The notes under the pieces were generated by a model that saw nothing but the letters and a program-made list of their open reading frames with translations, had not been told where the DNA came from and did not search any database. From the NCBI RefSeq assembly GCF_004403305.1, contig NZ_SOHE01000006.1, positions 1-64,000 of the forward strand: a DNA stretch of 64,000 nt, in the 5' to 3' direction. Position 1 is the first letter of the stretch. Each line of letters starts with the position of its first letter. Made by a program: the position numbers and the translations under genes. Positions 32,925 to 41,500 of this stretch are shown here, piece after piece. The DNA comes from Cryobacterium frigoriphilum. Lineage in GTDB: Bacteria; Actinomycetota; Actinomycetes; Actinomycetales; Microbacteriaceae.

Positions 32925-33623
32925 ATGACTTCGTCCGCACGCGCGCCCCAGGACCGGCCGCAACCCCGGCGCCGTGACGCGCGGCAGAACCGGGAACGCC
33001 TGCTCACCGAGGCGAGAGCGCTGATCGCCGTCAACGGCGTCGACGCCTCCCTTGAGGAGATCGCCCGCCGCGCCGAGGTCGGCGTGGCCACGCTCTACCG
33101 CAACTTTCCGACCCGCGACGACCTCGTGCGCGCCCTCTACGATCTGGCCCTGGCCGAGCTCGCCGCCGTGCAGGGCGAAATCGCCGCCGCCGACACGGCG
33201 TGGGACGGTGTGGTCATCTACACCGAACGCGTCGCCGAATGGCTCGTCGCCGATCCGTCACTGCCACCGATTTTAAAGCGGATGTCCACCCTCGACCCCG
33301 GCGCCCGCCCCGGCACGGACTTCGAAGCCGTCATCGCGGCCCTCGTGGCTCAGGCGAAGAAAGACGGTGCCCTGCGCTCCGACGTCGACGCCGTGGACAT
33401 CGCCGTGCTCGTCACGATGGTCGGCTCGCTCGGTGGGCTCGGCGACGGCTACGCCGGCCAGTGGCGCCGGCAACTGGGCATCGTGCTCGACGGCCTGCGC
33501 GCCGCCGACAAGCCGCGTGCGAAGCTGCCCGGCCGCCCGCTCAAGGGCAAGGAATTTCAGGCCACCGTCTACGGGCTGACGCGGCGCGCGAAGCGTGCCG
33601 CCCGCGGTCCCGGCAAGGCCTGA
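32925..33623 (+). CDS. TetR family regulator, divergent from kyn operon
   Basis: A 232-residue TetR protein. After a ~20-residue polar lead (QDRPQPRRRDARQNRERLL) the HTH is SLEEIARRAEVGVATLYRNFPTRDDLV. The C-terminal ~25 residues are basic (RRAKRAARGPGKA), and the DNA for that tail is tandemly duplicated beyond the stop. Position suggests it may repress the kynA operon, but it could be unrelated. ATG at 32925 chosen to give a normal HTH offset. Confidence 0.85.
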   Translation: MTSSARAPQDRPQPRRRDARQNRERLLTEARALIAVNGVDASLEEIARRAEVGVATLYRNFPTRDDLVRALYDLALAELAAVQGEIAAADTAWDGVVIYTERVAEWLVADPSLPPILKRMSTLDPGARPGTDFEAVIAALVAQAKKDGALRSDVDAVDIAVLVTMVGSLGGLGDGYAGQWRRQLGIVLDGLRAADKPRAKLPGRPLKGKEFQATVYGLTRRAKRAARGPGKA

Positions 33624-33709
33624 CCGCAGCGCCAAGCGCGCCGCCCGTGGTCCCGGCAAGGCCTGACCGCAGCGCCAAGCGCGCCGCCCGTGGTCCCGGC
33701 AAGTCCTGA
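33581..33709 (+). repeat. 43-bp tandem repeats duplicating the tetR 3' end
   Basis: Two 43-bp units (33624-33666, 33667-33709) follow the tetR stop and match the gene's last ~40 bp, including the stop codon, with few changes. Each starts CCGCAGCGCCAAGCGCGCCG and ends in TGA. Because 43 is not a multiple of three, the copies change frame and cannot extend the protein. Confidence 0.88.
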
Positions 33710-34229
33710 CCCGCCTTCCGCTCAAATTCCGCCCGCCTCCCGCTCCGCTTCCGCTGGCGCGGCGGAACCCGCGAGGGCTCTCAGGACTGTGCGCCGCAAA
33801 GCTGCTCGTGCGGCGCAAACTGTCACACTGCTGCGCGGCTACGGCCGTTGATGCGCCCAAAAGCGGCGGCTACGACCGTCCTGCGCCCCAAAGCTGCTGA
33901 CGCGCCTCAAACTTGCACGCCGTCGTGCGCCTCAAAGCTGCTGATGCGGGCCAAACTTGCACCTCAGAACGGTCATGCGCCCGAAAACTGCACGTGCGCC
34001 TGGCAGGCCAGGCGCACGTGCAGTTTTTCCGCGCATGAAGAAACCGGGGCGCCGTCTTCGCCCGCACGTGCAGTTTTTCGGCGCACGAGCGCCCCGAGCG
34101 CAGGCGTCCTGGTACTGGCACTGGCACCGACGAACGGAATCCGGCCGCACGGTCACCTTTGACGGGAAATCGCAAGCCGCACCGGTAGTCGAACCGAAAC
34201 GTCGCCGCACCGAAACACCAGCGCGGTGG
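33710..34229. other. 520-bp noncoding stretch rich in GCGCC...AAA repeats
   Basis: No credible gene is present. From about 33787 to 34090 the motif (A/G)TGCGCC-NN-AAA followed by CTGC or CTTGCAC occurs about eight times in both orientations (for example near 33789, 33859, 33888, 33929, 33976 and reverse copies near 34010 and 34065). It lies between convergent tetR and the catE-like gene. It may be a decayed set of hairpin elements. Confidence 0.6.
33984..34027. terminator. Strong hairpin with T-run
   Basis: AAAACTGCACGTGCGCCTGG (33984-34003) is exactly complementary to the arm at 34008-34027 with only CAGG between, and TTTTT follows. Outer bases ATGCGC / GCGCAT extend it. It should stop transcription coming from the tetR side; the A-run makes it usable in reverse as well. 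Confidence 0.75.
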
Positions 34230-35102
34230 TCAGTGCGCGGCACGCACCAGGATGCGGTTCGCCCAGGGGTCGTCGAAGCCGAGGGTCTGCCCGTCGTGAC
34301 GGGTCGGCACGCCGTAGTGCGACATCCGCTCGCTGAGGGAGCCGAGGTCGTCGGCGCCGGGCACGATGATGCTGACCTCGCCGAGTCCGAGCGCGAGACG
34401 GCGGCGGCCGGCGCCCTGGCTCTGCCAGGTGTTCATCGCCATGTGGTGGTGATAGCCGCCGGCCGAGACGAACAGGGCGCTCGGGCCGAAGTTCGCGGTG
34501 GCCTCGAAGCCGAGTCGGTTCACGTAGAACTCGCGGGCGCTGGCCACGTCGCCGACCGAGAGGTGAATGTGCCCGACCGTGGCGGGGCCGTGGCTTGAGC
34601 TCGCGGCCGCTGCTTCGGTGAGGTGCTCGCCGATGAAGGCGTTCGGATCGAGCGCGAGGGTCGCCATTTCGACCTGGCCGTGGGTCCAGCTCCACAGCGT
34701 GCGGTCGCGGTCCCAGTACAGCTCGATACCGTTGCCCTCCGGATCGGTGAAGTAGAAGGCCTGGCTGACCAGGTGATCCGCGCTGCCGGTGAAGGTGCCC
34801 GGATGCTTCGTGCCGACCGAGTAGACGGCCTTCGCGAGCTCCGTCTGCGTCTCAAAGAGAATTGCGGTGTGAAACAGGCCGGCCGAGCGGGGCTCGGCGG
34901 CGGCGAGTTCGGGGGCGTGCTGCAGAATCACGATCGGCGTCGTGCCTCGGCCGAGCACCGCGACGGGGCCGTCGTGGCTGATCAGGTCGAGGGTCACCGC
35001 GTCGCGGTAATAGGCGATGAGGGCATCGAGGTTACCGGCGCGCAGAGTCACGGCGCCCATGCCGGTGTCGGCGGCGAGCAGGTCTGTTCGAGTGGTGTTC
35101 AC
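34230..35102 (-). CDS. Two-domain VOC (glyoxalase/extradiol dioxygenase) protein, CatE-like
   Basis: A 290-residue protein with two vicinal-oxygen-chelate modules, like Bacillus CatE-type ring-cleaving enzymes. Module 1 (about 10-130) includes LFHTAILFETQTELAKAVYSV and DPEGNGIELYWDRD with the metal Glu; module 2 (about 168-285) includes VGHIHLSVGDVASAREFYVNRLGFE and YHHHMAMNTWQ. His-His-Glu metal ligands can be placed. Substrate unknown; a catechol is the family guess. Close to the kyn operon, but anthranilate is not its direct substrate. Confidence 0.75.
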   Translation of the reverse strand: MNTTRTDLLAADTGMGAVTLRAGNLDALIAYYRDAVTLDLISHDGPVAVLGRGTTPIVILQHAPELAAAEPRSAGLFHTAILFETQTELAKAVYSVGTKHPGTFTGSADHLVSQAFYFTDPEGNGIELYWDRDRTLWSWTHGQVEMATLALDPNAFIGEHLTEAAAASSSHGPATVGHIHLSVGDVASAREFYVNRLGFEATANFGPSALFVSAGGYHHHMAMNTWQSQGAGRRRLALGLGEVSIIVPGADDLGSLSERMSHYGVPTRHDGQTLGFDDPWANRILVRAAH

Positions 35103-35228
35103 GGTGATGTCAACGGATGCCGCGCCCCGGCTATTCCGACGCCGCGCCCCGATCTGACCCCCGTTGTGGACGAGCGCCGCGCCGCGCCCGGCCCCGCTCG
35201 ATGCGGCTGCGGGGCCAGCGCTGCCGGC

Positions 35229-35606
35229 CTAGTCCTGGTGGAGCTGAATGTAGTTTCCGCATCCGTCGTCGAAGACGGCCGTGGTGCCCGAGAAATCGGT
35301 GCTCGGAGCGCTCTGGAAGTACACGCCGAGGGCGCGCAGCCGGTCGTACTCGGCCTGCACGTCGGGGGTGCCGAACACGATCGCCGGGATTCCGAGGCGG
35401 TGCAGGCCGCTCTGGTAGGCCTTGGCGACCTTGGTGTCGCTCGGCTCGAGCAGCAGCCCTGGGCCGGTGGGGTCGTCGGGGGCCCGCACGATGTAGAGCG
35501 CGTGCTCCGGCATGCGCATGAGCTCGGTGAAGCCGAGCAGCTCGGTGTAGAACGTGAACGCGGCGGAAGGATCGTCAACGTGAACGCTGCACATCTTGAT
35601 TCTCAT
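35229..35606 (-). CDS. Single-domain VOC family protein
   Basis: A 125-residue glyoxalase/bleomycin-resistance-fold protein: MCSVHVDDPSAAFTFYTELLGF opening strand-helix and FDDGCGNYIQLHQD closing strand. It has His in the first strand (CSVHVDD) and a Gln rather than the usual metal-binding Glu near the end (NYIQLHQ), so metal catalysis is doubtful; it may act as a dimeric binding protein. ATG at 35606; a longer frame upstream has no family likeness. Confidence 0.75.
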   Translation of the reverse strand: MRIKMCSVHVDDPSAAFTFYTELLGFTELMRMPEHALYIVRAPDDPTGPGLLLEPSDTKVAKAYQSGLHRLGIPAIVFGTPDVQAEYDRLRALGVYFQSAPSTDFSGTTAVFDDGCGNYIQLHQD

Positions 35607-35694
35607 GAGGTCGACAGTACCGGGCGCCGCCGACATCCGGGCCCGGGAACCGGCCGGGCCGACATCCGGGGACATGCCGCCGGGGCGCCGGAGG

Positions 35695-36645
35695 CTACGC
35701 GGCGGTGAGGCGCTCGAGCAGCTCGTGGTATCGGGCCGCGGTCTGCTCAACGATCTCGGGTGGCAGCAGCGGCGGGATGCCGGTCTCGTCCCAGTTGGCC
35801 GCGAGCCAGTTGCGCACGATCTGCTTGTCGAAGCTCTCCATGCGCGCCTCGGGCGTCGCCGCGCTCTGCCAGCTGGCGAGGTCCCAGTAGCGACTCGAAT
35901 CACTCGTGAGCACCTCGTCGGCGAGGGTCGTGACGCCGGTCTGCCGGTTCGCGCCGAACTCAAACTTGGTATCGGCGAGAATCACGCCGGCCGCCTCGGC
36001 GATCGTCGACGCCGTGCGGTACAGCTGAAGCGAGAGGTCGCGCAGCTCGGCCGCGACGACCGGGCCGACGAGTTCGACGGTGCGCTCGAAGCTGATGTTC
36101 TCGTCGTGCTGGCCCATCGGGGCCTTCCAGGCGGGGGTGTAGATCGGCTCGGGCAGGCGGTCGCCGTTCTGCAGCCCGGCGGGCAGCGCGATGCCGCACA
36201 CCGATTGCGACACGAGGTATTCCTTGAAGCCGGAGCCGGTGAGATACCCGCGCACGACGCACTCGATCGGAAACATATCGAGGGTGGAGCAGAGCATCGC
36301 ACGCCCGGCGACCTCGGCCGGAATCAGGGCGCGCACGGTGTCGCCGACGAGCTCGTGGTCGGCCACGAGGTGGTTGGGTACGTCGGTGAGGCGGTCGAAC
36401 CACCACAGGCTCAGCGTCGTGAGCAGCTCACCCTTGCCGGGGATTCCCGGTTCGAGCACGTGATCGAACGCGCTGACCCGGTCGCTGGCGACGACGAGCA
36501 CGCGGGCGGCGCTCGCGAGGTCGGCCGGGGCATCCGCTTCTGACGCCGTAGTGGGAACGTACAGGTCGCGCACCTTGCCCGAATAGGCGTGGTGCCATCC
36601 GGCGAGCGGGCGGGTGGGCTGCTGAAGGGAAGTCACGGTCCCCAT
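35695..36645 (-). CDS. purC: Phosphoribosylaminoimidazole-succinocarboxamide synthase
   Basis: A 316-residue SAICAR synthetase, joining CAIR and aspartate with ATP. YSGKVRDLY, SDRVSAFDHVL, CVVRGYLTGSGFKEY, GQHDENISFE and DTKFEFG are conserved signatures. It lies 60 nt downstream of purD on the same strand, so purD-purC is likely one operon. Confidence 0.96.
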   Translation of the reverse strand: MGTVTSLQQPTRPLAGWHHAYSGKVRDLYVPTTASEADAPADLASAARVLVVASDRVSAFDHVLEPGIPGKGELLTTLSLWWFDRLTDVPNHLVADHELVGDTVRALIPAEVAGRAMLCSTLDMFPIECVVRGYLTGSGFKEYLVSQSVCGIALPAGLQNGDRLPEPIYTPAWKAPMGQHDENISFERTVELVGPVVAAELRDLSLQLYRTASTIAEAAGVILADTKFEFGANRQTGVTTLADEVLTSDSSRYWDLASWQSAATPEARMESFDKQIVRNWLAANWDETGIPPLLPPEIVEQTAARYHELLERLTAA

Positions 36646-36705
36646 TCTCCCGCATCCGCTCTCGCTCGCGCGATTCGGCCAGGCGAGGCGGGTAACTCAG
36701 GCAGC

Positions 36706-37971
36706 TCAGGCGACGCGGGCCGCGATGTCGGTGCGAAACTGTGATCCGGCGAGGGTGACGTGGCCGAGGGCCTCGTAGGCGCGGGCGCGGGCCTCGGCGA
36801 AATCGGCTCCGACGGCGACGACGCTCAGCACCCGGCCGCCGGTCGACACGAGCGCGTCGCCCTGCAGCGCGGTCGCCGCGTGCGCAATCGTGACGCCGCC
36901 GACGACGGATGCCTCGGCCAGCCCCGTAATCTCGCGCCCGGTTGCCGGGGTGCCCGGGTAATTCTCACTCGCGAGCACGACGGTCACGGCCACCTCAGAC
37001 GAGAATTCGGGCCACGGCAGGGCGGCCAGGCCGCCGGTCGAAGCCGCGAGCAGCAACTCGGACAGCGGGGTCACGAGGCGCGGCAGCACGACCTGCGTCT
37101 CGGGGTCGCCGAAGCGCGCATTGAACTCGATGACGCGGATGCCGTCTTTCGTGAGGATCAGCCCACAGTAGAGCAGCCCGACGAACGGGGTGCCCTCCCG
37201 CGCGAGCTGCGCGATCGTGGGCAGAGCGACGGTCTCGATGATCTCGCCGATGAACGCCTGCTCGCTGCCAAACTCCGCGTCGAGCCAGGGCAGCGGGGAG
37301 TACGCGCCCATGCCGCCGGTGTTCGGGCCGGCGTCGTTGTTGCCGAGACGCTTGTAGTCCTGCGCGGGGGAGAGCGGCCGCACGGTCACGCCGTCGCTCA
37401 GCAGAAAGAGGGAGATCTCCTGGCCGTCGAGAAACTCTTCGATCAGTACGCTGCCGTGCTCGAGCCAGAACACGGTGTGGTCGATCGCGGCGGCGCGGTC
37501 TTCGGTGACGAGCACGCCCTTGCCGGCGGCGAGGCCGTCGGCCTTCACGACGTAGGGCGCACCGAACTCGTCGAGGGCCGCTTCGGCCTCGGCGAGGGTG
37601 CCGGCCCGCACGGCACGGCCGGTGGGCACGCCGGCCTCGTGCATGATGCGCTTGGCGAACGTCTTGCTGCCCTCGAGGGCGGCGGCGGCCTGGCTCGGCC
37701 CGAATACCGGGATGCCGCGTTCCCGCAGCGCGTCGGCGACTCCGGCGACGAGCGGTGCCTCCGGACCGATCACCACGAGGTCCATCGCGTGCTCGACCGC
37801 GTACGCGGTCACGGCGGCCGGGTCGTTCGCGTCGAGCGGCACCACGGGAACGTCGGCCGCGATGCCGGCGTTGCCGGGGGCGGCCGTGATCGCGTGCCCG
37901 GGGCTCTCGCGCAGCAGGGCGGTAATGATGGCGTGCTCGCGGGCACCGGAGCCGAGTACAAGAATTCTCAC
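36706..37971 (-). CDS. purD: Phosphoribosylamine-glycine ligase
   Basis: A 421-residue GARS, ligating glycine to phosphoribosylamine. N-terminal VLGSGAREHAI, then the ATP-grasp domain (YVVKADGLAAGKGVLV, DAGPNTGGMGAYSP, RVIEFNARFGDPETQ). Divergent from the sterol-carrier-like gene across ~85 bp, an arrangement common in actinobacteria. Confidence 0.96.
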   Translation of the reverse strand: MRILVLGSGAREHAIITALLRESPGHAITAAPGNAGIAADVPVVPLDANDPAAVTAYAVEHAMDLVVIGPEAPLVAGVADALRERGIPVFGPSQAAAALEGSKTFAKRIMHEAGVPTGRAVRAGTLAEAEAALDEFGAPYVVKADGLAAGKGVLVTEDRAAAIDHTVFWLEHGSVLIEEFLDGQEISLFLLSDGVTVRPLSPAQDYKRLGNNDAGPNTGGMGAYSPLPWLDAEFGSEQAFIGEIIETVALPTIAQLAREGTPFVGLLYCGLILTKDGIRVIEFNARFGDPETQVVLPRLVTPLSELLLAASTGGLAALPWPEFSSEVAVTVVLASENYPGTPATGREITGLAEASVVGGVTIAHAATALQGDALVSTGGRVLSVVAVGADFAEARARAYEALGHVTLAGSQFRTDIAARVA

Positions 37972-38056
37972 CGGTTCAGGTTACCGGATGCTTGGCGCTC
38001 GCCCCCTGTCGGGCGCCTCGGCCGGGCCTGCGCCCGCGATCGGGCAGACTGGAGCC

Positions 38057-38422
38057 ATGGCACGAGCACGAATCGATGACGAAGCGGGCACGGTGGCCGT
38101 GCGCGCGGCGCTCGCCGAGGGCGCACAGGCGAGCAGGGACATCCGTGCCCAGGCTGTGCGCTACACCCTGCAGCTGCTCGCCGAACAGGCCGAGGGCAAC
38201 ACCCTCGAGGTGCGGGTGCCGCCGTTCGGCGCGACGCAGTGCATGGCCGGACCCCGCCACACCCGCGGAACCCCGCCGAACGTCGTCGAGACGGATGCCG
38301 CCACCTGGCTCGCTCTCGCGACCGGCGCCCTGACCTGGGCCGACGGGGTCGCGACCGGCGCGATCCATGCCTCGGGCCAGCGCGCCGACCTCACCGGGCT
38401 CGTGCCCGTGCTGCCGCTGTAG
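38057..38422 (+). CDS. Sterol carrier family protein
   Basis: A 121-residue protein of the bacterial sterol-carrier-like family, usually next to purD in actinobacteria. RAALAEGAQASRDIRAQAVRYTLQLLAEQAEGNTLEVRVPPFGATQCMAG is the typical opening, with a GAL/IHASG-RADLTGLVPVL end. The ligand and role are unknown. GGAG precedes the ATG. Confidence 0.85.
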   Translation: MARARIDDEAGTVAVRAALAEGAQASRDIRAQAVRYTLQLLAEQAEGNTLEVRVPPFGATQCMAGPRHTRGTPPNVVETDAATWLALATGALTWADGVATGAIHASGQRADLTGLVPVLPL

Positions 38423-38483
38423 CCCCGGCCTGCACCAAGGCGCTGCGCTCGGCCGCGCCCAATTAGTGGGTTTAACCCCAGCC

Positions 38484-38516
38484 GTTCACCTTGCGGCCAC
38501 CCGGTGACAGCCCGGG
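38484..38516 (+). promoter_or_regulatory. Candidate Pho box before the surface phosphoesterase
   Basis: Three contiguous 11-nt units, GTTCACCTTGC, GGCCACCCGGT and GACAGCCCGGG. The first two fit the G(G/T)TCAYYYRxG direct repeat bound by PhoP in actinobacteria. A TAGCGT -10-like hexamer follows at 38522. Phosphate-starvation control would suit the product. Confidence 0.42.
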
Positions 38517-38563
38517 TTCTCTAGCGTGGGGTCGCCCTGCCCCACGATCGAAGGCCAGTTTCC

Positions 38564-41500
38564 GTGCAGATCTCGCGCCGCCCCATCCGTCATTCCCCGC
38601 TCGCCGGGGCGCTCGTGCTGCTTCTGGGGCTCGGCGCCGCCGCCGCGGCCCCCGGCTCGATCGCGCAGGCCAGCACCGCGCAGGCCAGCACCGCGCAGAC
38701 GGATGCCTTTCCCCTCGTGGTCACGGAGATCACTCCCGACACGCTCGGCTACGACAACTTCGAGTTCTTCGAGGTCACCAACACGACCGACGTCGACATC
38801 GACCTGACCGCCGCGGGTATCGGGCTGAGCTACATCTTCGCCGATTCCGACGACCGCGCCAAGGACGTGCCCTTCACGATTCCGGCGAACACGATCATCG
38901 CCGCCGGCGATTCCACTGTCTTCTGGGTCGACTACACCTCCGGCAACGTGGATACCTCCGTCGTCACTGAGAACGACTTTCGCGCGCACTTCACCGCGGT
39001 GGGAGCCCCCGCCGCGGAGTACCCGCTCGTGCGGGTCACGGGCCAGCCGGGCCTGGCCAACGGCGGCGGGCGTGGCATCCGCGTGACCGATGCGACGAAC
39101 ACCTCGATCGGCTGGGCCCATTACCCGTCGGGTTCGGTCGGTGTCGACGCGAGCGCTCACTTCGCTGCGCCGACGGATGCCGCGGCCCGCTCGCTCACGC
39201 TCGTGCAGTCGAAGGGCGTTCCGACCCCCGGCGCGCCGAGCCCGGTGACCGAGCCGACCTCCAGCCCGACCCCGACGCCGACGGCCACCCCGACCCCGAC
39301 CCCGACGCCCACGGCATCCGCTGCCCCGTCACTGATGGTCACCGAGATCACCCCCGACAACGTCGGCTACGACAACTTCGAGTTCTTCGAGGTCACCAAC
39401 ACCACGACGGCCGACATCGACCTCACCGCAGACGGCGTCGGCCTGAACTACATTTACGCCGATTCCGACGACCGCGCGAGCGACGTTCCCTTCACCGTTC
39501 CGGCGAATACCGTGATCGGTGCCGGCGACTCCACGGTGTTCTGGCTCGACTACTCCACCGCCACGGTCGACACGCAGGCGTTCACCGTCGACGACTTCCG
39601 GGCCCGCTTCGCCACCGGCGAGACCACCACGGCCTACCAGGTTGTGCGCGTCACCGGTCAGCCCGGCATGGCCAACGGCGGCGACCGCGGCGTGCGCATC
39701 GTCGACGCGGCGAACGCGAGCATCAGCTGGTCGTTCTACCCGACCGGATCGGTCGGCACCGACGCGAGCGCCCACTTCGACGCTCCGGCCGGCGGCCTGT
39801 CGGCCGCGCTGATCCGCAGCCAGGGCGTGCCGACCCCCGGCGTCGCCGCCCCGGTCACGACAGACCCGACCCCGACGAGCACGCCGACGCCCGAGCCCAC
39901 CTCCACGCCGATCCCCACAGCGACGGCGACCCCCGACCCCACCACGGTCACGGCGCCGCTGCAGATCACCGAGATCACCCCCGACACCACCAATGTCGGT
40001 ACCGGCGACGGCTTCGAGTTCATCGAGGTCTACAACGCGACCTCCGAGCCCATCGACTTCAACGACTACACCCTGAACTACCTCTACCCGCTCGCCGACC
40101 TCAGCAACAGCTCCACGCTGCGCTGGCCGGCCGTGCCCGCGAACGTCGTGATCCCCGCCGGCGGCACACTGGTGTTCTGGGTCAAGAACGGCCAGAACGA
40201 CGCCCTCACCGCCGCCGACTTCAACGCCCAGTTCGGCTCCGACCTCACCCTCGGCACCGACCTCGTCGAGGTCTTCGTGGGCGGCCTGGCCAACGGCGCC
40301 GCCCGCGGCATCGAGATCATCAGCAACACCGGCTTCAGCGTCAATACCGCCTACTACAACCTCGACGGCGTCAAGGATGTCACCGCCAACCTCGGCATCC
40401 AGTACGGCACCGACCCGGCCAACCCGGCCCGGCAGACCAAGCTCGGCGCGATCGCCGCCAACCCCGGTCTGGTCTTCGCCGAGCAGGTACCCGCCGGGCT
40501 CATGATCGTCGCCGCGGACAGCGAGCAGCCGGTCGTCACCGACCACACCCTCGGGCAGATCGACGCCACGCAGAACTTCGCGCTCGCCGCCACGGTGACC
40601 GATGACGTGCAGGCCCGCACCGTGACGCTGCACCTCAAGAGCAACCTCGACGCCGATTACCTCGAGCTGAACCTGGCGACGGATGGCGCCGACGGCTACC
40701 AACACAGCCTCCAGTCCGTCGACCTCACCGGAAAAAGCTGGTACGAGTACTACTTCACCGCCACCGACGGTCACAACTCGGTCGACACCCCCGTGACCCG
40801 GGTCGGACTCACGGGCCTCGACACCGCCCCGGTTCGCCTGAACGTCGAGGACGGCCAGTACCTCAGCGGCCTCAGCACACTGTCCGCGGCCGGGGACGCG
40901 TACCCGTCCGGCCTCACGCTCAACGTGGACGGCACATCCGTCGCCACCACGCCCCAGCTCGAAGGTGAACCGCAGTTCGTGTTCGAGGCGACCGCCGTCG
41001 ACACCTACTTCAAGAACGGCGTGCTGGTCGGCGACGATATTTTGCGCATCTTCGACGACGGCATCTACGAGGGCTGGGACACCATCGCGACCCCGATACC
41101 GCTCGGCTACGTGCGTGAGGGCCAGGACCTCGTCGCGAGCATCTACGCCGGCACCAAGGTCGCGCCCGAAATCGACCTCGACGAGAACAACGACGACTTT
41201 CAGGTGCGCAACCTGCGCCTCGTGCTGCCCGACGGCCGCACCCTCGCCCCGGCCGGCTATACCGACCCGACCCTCGCTCTCAGCATGGGCGACAGCGCCG
41301 GCAAGCTCGACTTCTTCGACGCGCACTTCACGATTCCGGCGGATGCCTACACGGCCGTCGAACATGCCTGGGACACCACCCTCGCCGCGGACGGCGCGCA
41401 CACGGTCAGCGCCAGCAACGGGTTGGATTCACGCAGCCGCCGCGTCATCGTCGACAACCTCGCACCCGCCATCACGACCGACGTCGAGGCCGGCCGCCTC

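Noticed and set aside
33787-34090. CRISPR array
   Set aside because: Repeats are short, degenerate, in both orientations and irregularly spaced, with no cas genes in the window.
39329-41401. A 690-codon open frame opposite the lamin-tail protein
   Set aside because: Low-complexity Gly/Val/Arg-rich translation caused by the GC-rich third positions of the real gene; no motif or ribosome binding site.
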